A stretch of 64,000 nt of DNA from Streptomyces sp. NBC_00271 (lineage in GTDB: Bacteria > Actinomycetota > Actinomycetes > Streptomycetales > Streptomycetaceae), in the NCBI RefSeq assembly GCF_036178845.1, contig NZ_CP108070.1:620001-684000 (forward strand). The letters are read 5' to 3'. The notes below the pieces were generated by a model. It was not told the origin of the DNA. It made no database searches and saw only the letters and a program-made list of their open reading frames with translations. Below are positions 44,377 to 52,971 of this stretch, one piece after another. Position 1 is the stretch's first letter. Every line of letters starts with the position of its first letter. The translations under genes and the position numbers were made by a program.

Positions 44377-44904
44377 TCAGGGGACGTTGACGAACGCCAG
44401 GATCGCCTCGCCGTCGCACCGGCCCGAGTCGGCGTCCCAGTAGCGGAAGGCGGTCTCGACGTGGAGGAACGGGCTGCCGCCTGCCGGGGCGCGCCGGGTG
44501 ACGGACTGGATTTCCATCTCCCCGGAGAATGCACGGGGGTTGACGGGTCGCCGGAAAGTGGAGGCGAAGCGGGCGATCAGGATGTCCGGGAGCTGGTGCT
44601 TCCAGAAGTCGTCCAGTGTCCAGGATTCGAACACTGTGCCCAGCCCTTCCTTCACGGACTTGGCGACGAGGTAATACATCATCTGGTTGTAGCAGATGTT
44701 CACCTCGACGGAATTCAGGTGCCCGGTGTCGTCGATGTAGCACGACTCCGGAATCGCGAAATCGCAGCGGACGACGGCTCGTCCGGCGTCGCTCTCGGTC
44801 ACGACGGCCGAGCGCAGGTATTTGCAGTGGTCCTTGTAGGGCACCAGAACCTGCGCCAACAGGTCCTCGTCCGTGGGGTGCTGGGCCACGGAGGGAGCCG
44901 TCAT
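44377..44904 (-). CDS. scoD: FcoT-like thioesterase / amine-adding enzyme, ScoD-like
   Basis: 175 aa hotdog-fold protein: '[20 protein letters not shown]' then '[14 protein letters not shown]' and '[19 protein letters not shown]', ending 'ILAFVNVP'. This matches mycobacterial FcoT (Rv0098) and ScoD. In the Sco pathway the enzyme promotes addition of glycine to the enoyl-ACP and hydrolysis of the product, giving the beta-(carboxymethylamino) fatty acid. It overlaps scoE by 4 nt (ATGA), so translation is coupled. Confidence 0.9.
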   Translation of the reverse strand: MTAPSVAQHPTDEDLLAQVLVPYKDHCKYLRSAVVTESDAGRAVVRCDFAIPESCYIDDTGHLNSVEVNICYNQMMYYLVAKSVKEGLGTVFESWTLDDFWKHQLPDILIARFASTFRRPVNPRAFSGEMEIQSVTRRAPAGGSPFLHVETAFRYWDADSGRCDGEAILAFVNVP

Positions 44905-45791
44905 GCTGCCTTGATCCCGTCGTGGAGCTTGCGCTCGTCGTGCACGGTGACGCGGTAGGAGACGGTCGGCTCGGGGGTGGTCGTGTGCCGGGCGCGGTGG
45001 ATGAGGCTGCGGTTGTCCCAGACCAGCAGGTCGCCCTGTTCGAAGCCCTGCAGGTGGATGTTGTCGTGCTCGCAGGTCTCGTCGAGCTGGCCGGTGGCTT
45101 CGAACAGGCGCCCCAGCAGCTCGTCGTCGAGCGGCTTGCCGTTCTGGTCCTCGATGCCGACGGTGAAGCCCTCGCTGATGTAGAGCACCGTCTCCCCGGT
45201 CATGGGGTGGGTGAACGTGGTCGGTTGGAGGACGGCCGGGGTCTTCCGCTCGACCTCTTCGATGATCTCGGAGATCGGCCGGTAGACGTCGTGGGGCCGG
45301 ATCTTGAAGTACTTGCGCACCGAGTGCCGGCAGTACGTTTCGCCGATCTCTTTCTTGAGTTCCTCGGGCAGCCTGCCGTACGCCCGCCCCATGTCGATGA
45401 AATACGTGCCGCGGTTCTTCTCGGGAATGACCTGAGGGTAGATCAGGGTGATTCCGAAGGGGTCCGGCATGAACTGGTAGTCGGCGTGCCAGAACTTGCC
45501 CGTCATCGGTACGCCTATCTGCTTTCCGTTCTCCGGCACGTTGGACGAGACGAATATCTCCGTGACCTCCGGGTGGTGGTACATCGGCTCGTAGTAGGTC
45601 TCCGGGCGGCCCAGCCGCTTGCCGAGTTCGAGGAACTCCTGTGGAGAGAGGTCCTGGTCCTTCAGCACGGCGATCTTCTTGGTGTAGACGGTGCTTTTGA
45701 GCGCGTCGATGTCGGCGGCCGAGGCGGTGGCGTGGTCGAAGCCCTCGACCGTCGCGCCAATCGCGGTGCCGGGCTGCTCATTGATCCGCAT
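44901..45791 (-). CDS. scoE: Isonitrile-forming non-haem Fe(II)/2-oxoglutarate oxygenase, ScoE-like
   Basis: 296 aa from ATG 45791 after GAAAGG. TauD fold. The metal triad is His102 and Asp104 in '[14 protein letters not shown]' and His near 265 in '[12 protein letters not shown]'; the 2-oxoglutarate Arg lies in '[11 protein letters not shown]'. '[20 protein letters not shown]' is typical of the ScoE/Rv0097 branch rather than taurine dioxygenase. It oxidatively decarboxylates the N-carboxymethyl group to an isonitrile. It is 43 bp after the second ACP gene and overlaps scoD. Confidence 0.93.
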   Translation of the reverse strand: MRINEQPGTAIGATVEGFDHATASAADIDALKSTVYTKKIAVLKDQDLSPQEFLELGKRLGRPETYYEPMYHHPEVTEIFVSSNVPENGKQIGVPMTGKFWHADYQFMPDPFGITLIYPQVIPEKNRGTYFIDMGRAYGRLPEELKKEIGETYCRHSVRKYFKIRPHDVYRPISEIIEEVERKTPAVLQPTTFTHPMTGETVLYISEGFTVGIEDQNGKPLDDELLGRLFEATGQLDETCEHDNIHLQGFEQGDLLVWDNRSLIHRARHTTTPEPTVSYRVTVHDERKLHDGIKAA

Positions 45792-45834
45792 GGGTGCTGC
45801 CTTTCGTGGGGTGGGGAGGGGAGAGCGGAGGAGG

Positions 45835-46074
45835 TCAGAGCGCCGCTTGACGGGCGTCGACGAGTCCGGCGAGGTCGCCGAGGGTGAGGTCGGACCGGAG
45901 CTCGTCGTCGCCGACGGCCACACCGAGGTCGCGCTCGATGCGGATGCTGATCTCGACCATCGTCAGCGAGTCGACGTCCAGTTCGGCGAAGGTCGCCTCG
46001 GGGCTGATCCGGTCGGCCGGGGCGCCGTGCAGCCTCGCGAGGATGTCGACCAGCTGGTCGTAGGTGGTGCTCAT
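45835..46074 (-). CDS. Second acyl carrier protein
   Basis: 79 aa from ATG 46074. '[20 protein letters not shown]' has the D-S-L site and FabB-type acidic helix II, more like a fatty-acid/PKS ACP than ScoC. Its start overlaps the KAS-III stop (ATGA), which suggests that it carries the chain made or extended by that enzyme. Extra to the basic five-gene isonitrile pathway. Confidence 0.88.
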   Translation of the reverse strand: MSTTYDQLVDILARLHGAPADRISPEATFAELDVDSLTMVEISIRIERDLGVAVGDDELRSDLTLGDLAGLVDARQAAL

Positions 46075-47219
46075 GACGTCGTCCGTTCTCCTTGGTCGTA
46101 CGGGCGGGGCGGTTCGTCGTTCGGATGGGACTGTCGGTCGTACGGATGGGACTGTTGGTCGTACGGATGGGGCCGTTGGTCGTACAGATGGGCCGGCGCG
46201 GGGAGCGTGGGCCAGGTCAGGAGGCAGGAGCCCCAGGTGAGGCCGCCTCCGAAGGCGGTGAGCAGAAGCCGGTCGCCGGGCCGGAGCGCCTGGCGGGCAG
46301 CCGCGTCGGCGAGGGCGAGCGGGATGGACGCGGCGCCCGTGTTGCCGACGGACTCGACATGGGTCACGCACCGCTCGCGAGGGAGACCAAGGTCGTCGGC
46401 CACCGAGTGCAGGATCCTCAGATTGGCCTGGTGGGGTACGAAGTGGTCGACGTCGTCGATCTTCCAGCCGGCCCGGGACAGCGTGACGCGCGCCGACTCG
46501 GCCATGCGCGTCACGGCGTGCCGGTAGACCTCCTTGCCCCGCATGGCGAAGTGCCGGTCCTGGCGGCTGGGTTCGCCCGGTCGGGAGCGCTGTCGGGAAC
46601 CACCGGCCGCGACCGTGATCAGGTCCTCGTGGGCGCCGTCGCTGCCGAGGTCGAAGTGGCCGACCGCGCCGGGCTCATCGAGGTGTCCGGCGCGCAGGAC
46701 GACGGCTCCCGCCCCGTCGCCGAAGATGATCGCGTTGGCCCGGTCGAGGGGATCCACGATCGTGGAGTAGGTGTCCGCCCCGATGAGCAGGACCCGTTCG
46801 GCCACGCCGGCCGCGATGAGCCCGGCGGCCGAGGCGAGGCCGTAGACGAACCCGGTGCACACGGCGCTGACGTCGAAGGCGGCCGCCCCCGGCAGACCAA
46901 GCCGTGCGGCGACCGCGGGCGCGGTGGCCGGGCAGCTGTGGTCCGGGGTCGTCGTGGCGACGACGACGGCGTCGACCCTGTCCGTCGCGGCGCCGGCGAG
47001 TGCCCGGCGGCCTGCTTCTACGGCCAGGTCCGACGTCGACTCTCCGGGGTCGACGACGTGGCGTCGGCGGATCCCGGTCCGGGTGCGGATCCATGCGTCG
47101 TCGGTGTCGAGCCGGCGCGCGAGGTGCTCGTTGGTCACCACACGGGACGGCACCCATCCGGCCAGCCCGCACAGGACGGCGGCTGGAGGAGCGTAAGAAC
47201 CCGCGGCGGTAGGGGACAT
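46071..47219 (-). CDS. 3-oxoacyl-ACP synthase III (KAS III/FabH-like) with a repeat tail
   Basis: 382 aa from ATG 47219 after AGGAGA. The Cys-His-Asn triad is in 'FDVSAVCTGFVYGLASAAG', 'FVPHQANLRILHSVA' and 'VGNTGAASIPLAL', and 'GDGAGAVVLRA' is also typical. The enzyme body ends near 'GLTWGSCLLTWP' (residue 335). A further 45 residues follow, made of 7-residue units like 'HPYDQQS', encoded by a 21-bp DNA repeat. It probably starts or couples a specific acyl chain for the lipopeptide, using the adjacent ACP. The tail is not part of KAS III enzymes. Confidence 0.87.
   Translation of the reverse strand: MSPTAAGSYAPPAAVLCGLAGWVPSRVVTNEHLARRLDTDDAWIRTRTGIRRRHVVDPGESTSDLAVEAGRRALAGAATDRVDAVVVATTTPDHSCPATAPAVAARLGLPGAAAFDVSAVCTGFVYGLASAAGLIAAGVAERVLLIGADTYSTIVDPLDRANAIIFGDGAGAVVLRAGHLDEPGAVGHFDLGSDGAHEDLITVAAGGSRQRSRPGEPSRQDRHFAMRGKEVYRHAVTRMAESARVTLSRAGWKIDDVDHFVPHQANLRILHSVADDLGLPRERCVTHVESVGNTGAASIPLALADAAARQALRPGDRLLLTAFGGGLTWGSCLLTWPTLPAPAHLYDQRPHPYDQQSHPYDRQSHPNDEPPRPYDQGERTTS
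46095..46195. repeat. 21-bp tandem repeat in the KAS-III 3' end
   Basis: Units start at 46095, 46116, 46137, 46158 and 46179 with the theme GTCGTACGGATGGGACTGTT. The first is divergent and the last partial. Being in frame, they encode heptapeptides of the HPYDQQS kind. Confidence 0.88.
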
Positions 47220-47301
47220 GGGGATTCTCCTGGCATGACGGAGGACGGGCCGGACGGCCCTGACACGGAATGGAGAGACGAAGGGGGTGTGCAAGGAGTG
47301 T

Positions 47302-48714
47302 CTAAGGACTGGTACTGGTGGCCCTGCGAAGTGCGAGAAGTGCGAGCGCGCCGCAGCCGATGCCCCCCGCTATCGCGAACACGGCGGTGCGGATGCCGTC
47401 GAGGAGCCCTGGCCCGGAGGCGTTCTGCCCGACGCCACCGGCGAGCGCGACCAGTACGGCGAGGCCCACCGCGCCGCCCACCTGCAGGGTGGTCGACGCC
47501 AGTCCCGAGGCGACGCCCTGGTCACCGGGGGCCACCCCGGCGGACGCGGCGATCCACATCCCCGTCCATGCGGCTCCCTGGCCGAGGCCCAGCAGCACGA
47601 TTCCCGGCAGGAGGCTGGGATACGAGCCGTCCGAGGTGAGGGCCAGGCCGAGTGCCGCGGCTCCGGCGGCGCCCAGCGTCATGCCGCCCACCAGCATGCG
47701 GCGCATGCCGAAGGCGGACACGGCCCGTTCGCCGGCCTGCGTACCGACGGCCACCACCACGGCGGGCACGAGGAACGCGAGCCCGGTCGCGACCGCGCGG
47801 TACCCGTGGACCGTCTGGAAGTAGAGCGTCAGGAAGTACGGCACCGAACTGAACGTCGCGCTGAACAGAGCGGTCACCCCCATCGCCGCGAGCAGGCCGC
47901 GGTGGGCGAACAGCCTTGCAGGTACGAGCGGATCACGGGACCGCCTCTCCACCACGGCGAAGAGCGTCAGCAGGCAGACCGACAGCACCGCGCTCACGAG
48001 GGCCGCGGGCGTGTCCCAGCCCTCCGCGGGGGCCTGCACCAGCAGGAACACCAGGAGCGTGATCCCGCCCGTCGCGGTCAGCGCACCCGCCACGTCGAAG
48101 TGCCGTGAGCGGTCCCACGGACCGTCCGCGGGGAAGAGCAACCACCCTGCCACCGCGAGGGCTCCCGCCACGGGCACGTTGACGAAGAACACCGCCGGCC
48201 AGCCGTACGCCTCCACCAGGACCCCGCCGAGAAGGGACCCGAAGCAGAGCCCGCCGGCTCCCGCGGCACCCCACACCGCCAAGGCCCGGTTCCGGTCGGG
48301 CCCTTCCTCGTACAGGGTGGTGATCAGGGAAAGTGTCGCCGGGAACAGCAGGGAGCCGCCGATGCCCTGGACCGCCCTGACGGCGACCAGGACGCCGGGC
48401 GTCTGAGCCAGGCCGCCCACGAGGGACGACCCCGCGTACAGCAGCGCCGCGACGACGAACATCCGACGCCGGCCGAGCAGGTCGGCGGCCCGGCCGCCCA
48501 GCAGCAGAAAGCCTCCGGTGGCCACGACGTAGGCGCTCACCACCCACTGCAGGTCGTGGTCGGAGAATCCCAGCCCGGCGCCGATGTCGGGCAGGGCGAC
48601 GTACACGATGTTGTAGTCGAGCGAGATGACGAGCTGCCCCAACGCCAGAACAAGCAGTGGAAGTCCGACTGACTTTCGGAGCGGATCCTTGGCCGACTCT
48701 GTCGTGAACATCAT
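47302..48714 (-). CDS. MFS exporter of the DHA2 (14-helix) family
   Basis: 470 aa, about 14 membrane helices. 'DIGAGLGFSDHDLQWVVSAY' then 'VVATGGFLLLGGRAADLLGR' then 'RRMFV' is the DHA2 opening with motif A. 'AVQGIGGSLLFPATLSLITT' (motif B region) and 'GAAGAGGLCFGSLLGGVLVE' (motif C) follow. ATG 48714 is preceded by GAGGGGGG. First gene of the main biosynthetic run after the AT-rich promoter region, so it is likely the exporter of the isonitrile product and/or a self-resistance pump. Confidence 0.9.
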   Translation of the reverse strand: MMFTTESAKDPLRKSVGLPLLVLALGQLVISLDYNIVYVALPDIGAGLGFSDHDLQWVVSAYVVATGGFLLLGGRAADLLGRRRMFVVAALLYAGSSLVGGLAQTPGVLVAVRAVQGIGGSLLFPATLSLITTLYEEGPDRNRALAVWGAAGAGGLCFGSLLGGVLVEAYGWPAVFFVNVPVAGALAVAGWLLFPADGPWDRSRHFDVAGALTATGGITLLVFLLVQAPAEGWDTPAALVSAVLSVCLLTLFAVVERRSRDPLVPARLFAHRGLLAAMGVTALFSATFSSVPYFLTLYFQTVHGYRAVATGLAFLVPAVVVAVGTQAGERAVSAFGMRRMLVGGMTLGAAGAAALGLALTSDGSYPSLLPGIVLLGLGQGAAWTGMWIAASAGVAPGDQGVASGLASTTLQVGGAVGLAVLVALAGGVGQNASGPGLLDGIRTAVFAIAGGIGCGALALLALRRATSTSP

Positions 48715-48978
48715 CGATCACCCCCCCTCGGGATCACAGTATTCGGAATTCCTACGGAATGAATTTCCGGCAGACCGACGGTTTTTCGTCACCGTAGCAG
48801 CCCGATTCAGACTTGGGAATGGGCAACTTTTCGACACTCATTGCGTATTCAATGAATATCAGGGCAGCACGGGAAACCGACAGTCGAAAACTGCCGGATC
48901 GGCGAGAACAGAGAATTCCCCAAACGAAGTTTTTACCCCCGCGCCAGTCTTTACCCCCGCGTCAGCCTTTACCCCGCA
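48715..48978. promoter_or_regulatory. AT-rich control region upstream of the isonitrile operon
   Basis: About 265 bp that are clearly more AT-rich than the neighbouring genes. It contains the TATTCA-A-TGAATA palindrome (48846-48858), a GGAATTCC block near 48746, and the 18-bp repeats at 48929. No ribosome-site-plus-ORF of note. It is the most likely promoter region for the MFS-KAS-sco run. Confidence 0.6.
48846..48858. promoter_or_regulatory. TATTCAATGAATA palindrome, candidate metal-regulator operator
   Basis: Perfect six-base arms TATTCA/TGAATA around one A, about 130 bp upstream of the MFS start. AT-rich dyads of this size resemble Fur/Zur-type sites. The regulator is not identified. Confidence 0.45.
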
Positions 48979-48981
48979 TCA
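48929..48981. repeat. Three 17-18-bp tandem repeats (TTTACCCCCGCG theme)
   Basis: Units GTTTTTACCCCCGCGCCA (48929), GTCTTTACCCCCGCGTCA (48947) and GCCTTTACCCCGCATCA (48965) lie just beyond the 3' end of the beta-hydroxylase gene. Confidence 0.8.
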
Positions 48982-49731
48982 CTCCCCCTCCATAAGCCGA
49001 CGGATCTCGGTGATGAGGGCGATCAGCGCCCGGCGCTCCGGAACGGTGGTTTCCGGATGCCAGAGGTCGATGAGCAGGCAGGTCCGTGGGCGGGTGCCCG
49101 CGTTGCGTGCCTCGTGCTCGAAGGAGTAGTCGAAGAGCAGGCACTTGCCCTCTTCCCAGGAACGCCTCTCCCCGGCGACCGTGAGGCTGCACCCGTCGGG
49201 GATGTCCACCGCGAGATGCAGGTTGATGCTGAAGTTCCACAGGTCGCAATGGGGTTCGATGACGGCACCCGGCAACAGGGTGGAGAAATGACATTCCAGG
49301 AGAGGGCATATCTTGCCCGTGTCGACGGCGACGTCTTTCAGCACCTGATAAGCGGTGGGAGCTGCGGCGGCCGATTCCTCCGCGAGACGTCCGTTGCGGA
49401 AGAGGTAAAGAGCCTGCCAGTCCTCCTGGCGTTTCAGATAGTGCTCGTAGTCCGAGAACACCTCCCGTCGCGCCGCCCATGCGGCATTCAGCTCCTTCTT
49501 GATCGCCTGATGACTGGCCTCCAGTGCATGGACGACCGGGGCCAGTTCGGGGTAGGCGTACGGGTCGTGCCAGGGAGTGGGAGAGAGCCCCGGCATGATC
49601 CACTTGGCTGCCTTCTGCAGCGGATGCCGTTCGCCCCCGCTCGGCTCCAGCATCTGCTCGACCCGAGCGATCGATTCCGTACCGAACTCGGCTCTGATCG
49701 CGGCGAAGGCGTTCTCTATCTCTGGTGTCAT
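48979..49731 (-). CDS. Aspartyl/asparaginyl beta-hydroxylase family oxygenase
   Basis: 250 aa from ATG 49731. Core of the PF05118 fold: 'STLLPGAVIEPHCDLWNFSI' then 'NLHLAVDIPDGCSLTVAGE' (first His and strand), 'WEEGKCLLFDYSFEHEARNA' (second His), 'TRPRTCLLIDLWHPE' (oxoglutarate-binding Arg). These non-haem Fe(II) enzymes hydroxylate Asp/Asn or amide-linked acyl groups. On the same strand and immediately upstream of the MFS-KAS-sco genes, so it may hydroxylate the lipopeptide's amino-acid or acyl part. It is not part of the known five-gene Sco pathway. Confidence 0.87.
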   Translation of the reverse strand: MTPEIENAFAAIRAEFGTESIARVEQMLEPSGGERHPLQKAAKWIMPGLSPTPWHDPYAYPELAPVVHALEASHQAIKKELNAAWAARREVFSDYEHYLKRQEDWQALYLFRNGRLAEESAAAAPTAYQVLKDVAVDTGKICPLLECHFSTLLPGAVIEPHCDLWNFSINLHLAVDIPDGCSLTVAGERRSWEEGKCLLFDYSFEHEARNAGTRPRTCLLIDLWHPETTVPERRALIALITEIRRLMEGE

Positions 49732-50164
49732 GCGGTTCTCCGGAGTTCGGCGGCCCCGTCACACGGAAGGGGTCGACGTCCGGAGCACCGTTCCCCGACA
49801 CTCGAAATCCACGATCGCTGCAGCAGACGTCTGCGTTCCACGTGTGCCGAACCACCTTCGCCCGAAGTTCCGCGCTTCGACCCGCCGACCTCGCACGGTG
49901 GTCAGCGGGTGTTGAGCTGCGCTGTCGAACTAGTAGTCGGTCGCGAGTGGGCTCGAGTTCCCGCAACCTTCGGGCCAATTTCCCTTGCTGCGGCGGCACT
50001 TGAGGATGCTCGGCGACACTGGATGACACTTGCGGACACGCCACCGCGGTCTCAGTCGGCCTCTGGGGTGGTCACGTTCCGCCGTGTCCGATCCCCGGGC
50101 GGCCTGACGAACAGGTAGTCGCTCCGACGGACCGCGGAGTTCCCGCGTTCGTGCGATGTTGTGA
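49732..50164. other. Gap of 430 bp upstream of the beta-hydroxylase
   Basis: Probable promoter region for the hydroxylase. The minus strand near 49940-50100 gives fragments such as 'ILKCRRSKGNWPEGCGNSSP' that do not match a family I know. No intact gene supported. Confidence 0.35.
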
Positions 50165-50494
50165 TCACCCGCGGCCGCGAAGGCGCCCACGGACCTCCGC
50201 CGTGCCGCGGCCTCCGCGGTGCGCCGCCCGTGGCCCCGAGACCGCCGACTCCACCAACAGGTGGAGCAACCCGCTCAGCACCAGCCCCGCGGCACAGCCC
50301 ACCAGGGCTCCGGGGACACCCGCCACAACGAAACCCAGCCAGGCGTAACCGGCCCCCAGCACGGTCAGGGTGGCGACACCCAGGGGCCAGGCCCCGCCGA
50401 TCCTCGGCCAGCGGTGTTCGGGGCGGGCGGCCTCCTGCTCCCACGGCCAGCCCCGCGGCACCCCTTTCCTCGGCTCTCGCGCGACACCCCGCAC
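50165..50494 (-). CDS. Small integral membrane protein
   Basis: 109 aa from GTG 50494, with AGAGGTGAT just upstream. Two predicted helices, 'LGVATLTVLGAGYAWLGFVV' and 'VPGALVGCAAGLVLSGLLHL', lie between basic tails ('HRGGRGTAEVRGRLRGRG'). No family recognised. Function unknown; it may belong to the copper-related group that follows on the basis of position only. Confidence 0.6.
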   Translation of the reverse strand: MRGVAREPRKGVPRGWPWEQEAARPEHRWPRIGGAWPLGVATLTVLGAGYAWLGFVVAGVPGALVGCAAGLVLSGLLHLLVESAVSGPRAAHRGGRGTAEVRGRLRGRG

Positions 50495-50646
50495 GTGATC
50501 ACCTCTCCCCCGCCGCGGGTTCGCGCAGTTCCGCAACCACGTTCGATCCGGGCTCCGGAGGGGTCCTTCCCCGCCGCCACGGGGCGGAACCGGTCAGCTC
50601 GGCAGGAGCCGGGAACCAGCAGGAAGCGCGGCCCGACCTCTGACGT

Positions 50647-51168
50647 ATGGACCCCAGAAGCCTGATGCGTGTGATGCGCCCGACGCGCAACACGCCGTTC
50701 GCCAACTTCTTACGGGCCGTCGCGCCGCCGTTGGGCGCCTCCTGCGGTGCGCTGGCCCTCCTGGTGGCGTACACCGCGACCGGCGCGGCAGGCGATCCGC
50801 CGCCCAGAATCACGGTCGCCGACGCGCGCATCATGGCGGCACCCGCGGGCTCGGGCTCCACCGCCGCGTACTTCGAGATCCGCAACACGGGCCGGTCGAA
50901 GGACACCCTGCTGTTCGCGGACTCACCCGAACTGGGCGTCAGCATCCTGCGCCGTACGGCGCGCCGCACCGGGACAGGGCGTACGGATCCCGTGTGGGCC
51001 GTCGACGTCCCGGCGGGCGGCACGGTACGTATGGCGCCGGGAGGACTCGGGGTCGTCATCCTCGATCCCCCCGCACTGAGAGCCGGTCAGAAGGTGACCT
51101 ACCTCTTGTGGTTCCGTCAGAGCGGGAAGGTCGCCGTCCGGGCGAGCGTGACCGAAGGCGTGAGGTGA
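50647..51168 (+). CDS. PCuAC-like copper chaperone family protein, exported
   Basis: 173 aa. One N-terminal helix ('PPLGASCGALALLVAYTATG') acts as anchor or signal. Then 'ITVADARIMAAPAGSGSTAA' then 'YFEIRNTGRSKDTLLFADSP' and 'VRMAPGGLGVVILDPPALRA' follow the PCuAC fold. The H-M copper ligands of typical members (H-x-M...M-x-P) are largely replaced: 'LGVSILRRTARRTG' stands where 'HxM' is expected, while M-x-P survives in 'RMAPGG'. Copper affinity is therefore doubtful. Convergent with the ECF sigma gene. Confidence 0.7.
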   Translation: MDPRSLMRVMRPTRNTPFANFLRAVAPPLGASCGALALLVAYTATGAAGDPPPRITVADARIMAAPAGSGSTAAYFEIRNTGRSKDTLLFADSPELGVSILRRTARRTGTGRTDPVWAVDVPAGGTVRMAPGGLGVVILDPPALRAGQKVTYLLWFRQSGKVAVRASVTEGVR

Positions 51169-51200
51169 GCCTCGGCGGTCAGGGGCGGCCTGATGCCGGG

Positions 51201-51245
51201 AAGGGTGCCGGTGTCCCCCGCTCACGCTGGACACCGGCACCCCTT
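51201..51245. terminator. Bidirectional terminator hairpin
   Basis: GGGTGCCGGTGTCC (51203-51216) and GGACACCGGCACCC (51229-51242) form a perfect 14-bp stem with a 12-nt loop, flanked by AA and CTTTC. It lies between the convergent PCuAC-like gene and ECF sigma gene. Confidence 0.88.
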
Positions 51246-51248
51246 TCC

Positions 51249-51902
51249 TCACGCGGCGACGACGACAGGAGCGCGCGGCTCCTCGGCCTCGACAAGGAGT
51301 TCGACGAGGGTCGCTCGAGCTCGTGCCACCCGCGAGCGGATCGTCCCGATGGGACAACCACTGGCCTCGGCGGCCTCCTCGTAGGGAAGCCCCGTCAGCT
51401 GGGTGAGGACGAACGCCTCACGGCGCTCGGGGGGCAGCGCGTCCAGCAGGTCGAGCAGCGCCACACCGTCGTCGAAGCCGGGCAGACCGCTCGGCTGGGC
51501 CCGCTCGGCCCACATCGTCCAGTCGTCCGTGTCGGCCACCCGGGGCCGCGTGGCGGCGTATCGCCAACTGTCGACCACCGTGCGACGCGCGATGGCCAGC
51601 AGCCACGTACGCGCCGACGAACGCCCCTCGAACCGGTGCAGGCTGCCGAGCGCCCGCAGGAACGTGTCCTGGGTCAGATCGTCGGCGAGCTGGCGGTCGG
51701 AGGAGAGGTACGTGATGTAGCGGACGACGTCGGGGTGCAGGGCCCGCACGAATCGGTCGACGGCGTCGGGGTCACCGGAGCGGGCGGCGAGGGCCCAGGC
51801 GGTGGCCGGATCGTCGGGCGATGCCGGCGCGCCGGGCTGATCCGCCGCCTTGTGCCCCGCGGCGCGCTTCGGGCGCGACGCGGCGCAGACAGGAGTGATC
51901 AC
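51249..51902 (-). CDS. ECF RNA polymerase sigma factor
   Basis: 217 aa from GTG 51902 after GAAGGA. Sigma-2 'VRYITYLSSDRQLADDLTQD' then 'TFLRALGSLHRFEGRSSART' and 'WLLAIARRTVVDSWRY'. Sigma-4 'ALPPERREAFVLTQLTGLPY' then 'EEAAEASGCPIGTIRSRVAR' and 'ARATLVELL'. Adjacent to Met-rich membrane protein, PCuAC and CopA genes on the same strand; such sigma genes are regular companions of PCuAC/DUF genes in Streptomyces. No anti-sigma gene is evident, so the Met-rich membrane protein (52120) is a candidate partner. Confidence 0.9.
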   Translation of the reverse strand: MITPVCAASRPKRAAGHKAADQPGAPASPDDPATAWALAARSGDPDAVDRFVRALHPDVVRYITYLSSDRQLADDLTQDTFLRALGSLHRFEGRSSARTWLLAIARRTVVDSWRYAATRPRVADTDDWTMWAERAQPSGLPGFDDGVALLDLLDALPPERREAFVLTQLTGLPYEEAAEASGCPIGTIRSRVARARATLVELLVEAEEPRAPVVVAA

Positions 51903-52119
51903 CTGATGTCCTTCTCGGTTGTCCGGGATCCGGCACAGCGGCACGGCAGCACGGCGGCACGTACGAGCGCGCGCTCGTACGCCGGGCGTGAGTTCGCCGC
52001 TGCGGAAACATCCCGGGACGGGAGGTGGGATGGGGCCGTTGGACGTGAACGGCCCGTGCCCGAAGCCCTGGCACCGACCACGCGGCGCCCATGGGGACGG
52101 CTTCGGGAAACCAGCTGTC

Positions 52120-52821
52120 TCAGGCGACAGCGATCCCGGCCGGAGGCCCCCGAGAAATGATCGTGTGCGCGAGCGGCAGCCGCGGCACCCGCTCCGAACG
52201 TTCGCGCGTCGGCCGCAGGCTCGGTCGGCGAGGCGGGGCGGGCAGAGCGAGCGACAGCCGCAGCGGAGCCGCCAGCCATCCCGCGACGGCCCGCAGCACG
52301 CGGAACGCGGCCCTCTCGCCGTAGGCCAGCCACAGCCCACTCAGCACAGCCGCCAGGGCGTGGGCGGCGAGCATGCCGAACGACGACGTGCCGCCCATGC
52401 CATGAGCCAGCTGACCAAGGTGCCCGGCGTGCTCCGAACGCCCCGTGGACATGGACCCCATGGAGCCCATGTCCATCGCGTCCATGGACATGGAGCCCAT
52501 GGACATGGAGCCCATGGACATGCCGCTCGTCGCGTGCGCCACGGAGCCCGTGCCGACGCCCGATGCCGCCGACTGGGCCAGCGAGAAGGCCGAGTGGAGC
52601 GCCCCCTGCGCGACGACCGCGGCGGGCACCACCAGCGCGAGCCCGCGCTCACGGCCCGCCAGACACCAGCCGACGCCGGTCGTGGCGGCGAACCCGGCGG
52701 TCATCGTCCACCAGGGCACGGTGGAGCCCGACATCAGCACGTGACCGAGGGCGGCGAGCAGCACGCAGACGGCCGCGAACACCGCGGCCCGCATCGTGCG
52801 CACACCCCACCCAGCAGTCAT
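52120..52821 (-). CDS. Met-rich membrane protein, DUF5134-like
   Basis: 233 aa. Helices 'AAVFAAVCVLLAALGHVLMS', 'TMTAGFAATTGVGWCLAG', 'ALVVPAAVVAQGALHSAFSL' and 'GMLAAHALAAVLSGLWLAYG'. Between helices 3 and 4 lies a Met-rich loop, 'SGMSMGSMSMGSMSMDAMDM' then 'GSMGSMSTGRSEHAGHLGQL', a strong copper(I)-binding composition. It is located between the ECF sigma gene and the PCuAC/CopA genes. Likely a periplasmic-facing copper sensor or shuttle. ATG 52821 has no striking ribosome site. Confidence 0.78.
   Translation of the reverse strand: MTAGWGVRTMRAAVFAAVCVLLAALGHVLMSGSTVPWWTMTAGFAATTGVGWCLAGRERGLALVVPAAVVAQGALHSAFSLAQSAASGVGTGSVAHATSGMSMGSMSMGSMSMDAMDMGSMGSMSTGRSEHAGHLGQLAHGMGGTSSFGMLAAHALAAVLSGLWLAYGERAAFRVLRAVAGWLAAPLRLSLALPAPPRRPSLRPTRERSERVPRLPLAHTIISRGPPAGIAVA
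52447..52521. repeat. 15-bp-type repeats encoding the Met-rich loop
   Basis: ATGGACATGGAGCCC and close variants recur from about 52447 to 52521, encoding GSMSM-type pentapeptides on the minus strand. Confidence 0.75.
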
Positions 52822-52971
52822 GACGGCCTCATCCTCGCATCCGGGCTTCGCTCGTCACGGGTGGGTACGCACAGCACCCGGACCCGCAACTCACCCTGAA
52901 GAGAGTGATACAGGACACAGCGCCCCGCCGGAACTCGACGGGCGGTCGGGCCGACTTCTAAGGGTGAGGAA

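Noticed and set aside
46095..46195. Possible CRISPR-like repeats
   Set aside because: Contiguous 21-bp units without spacers, inside a coding frame.
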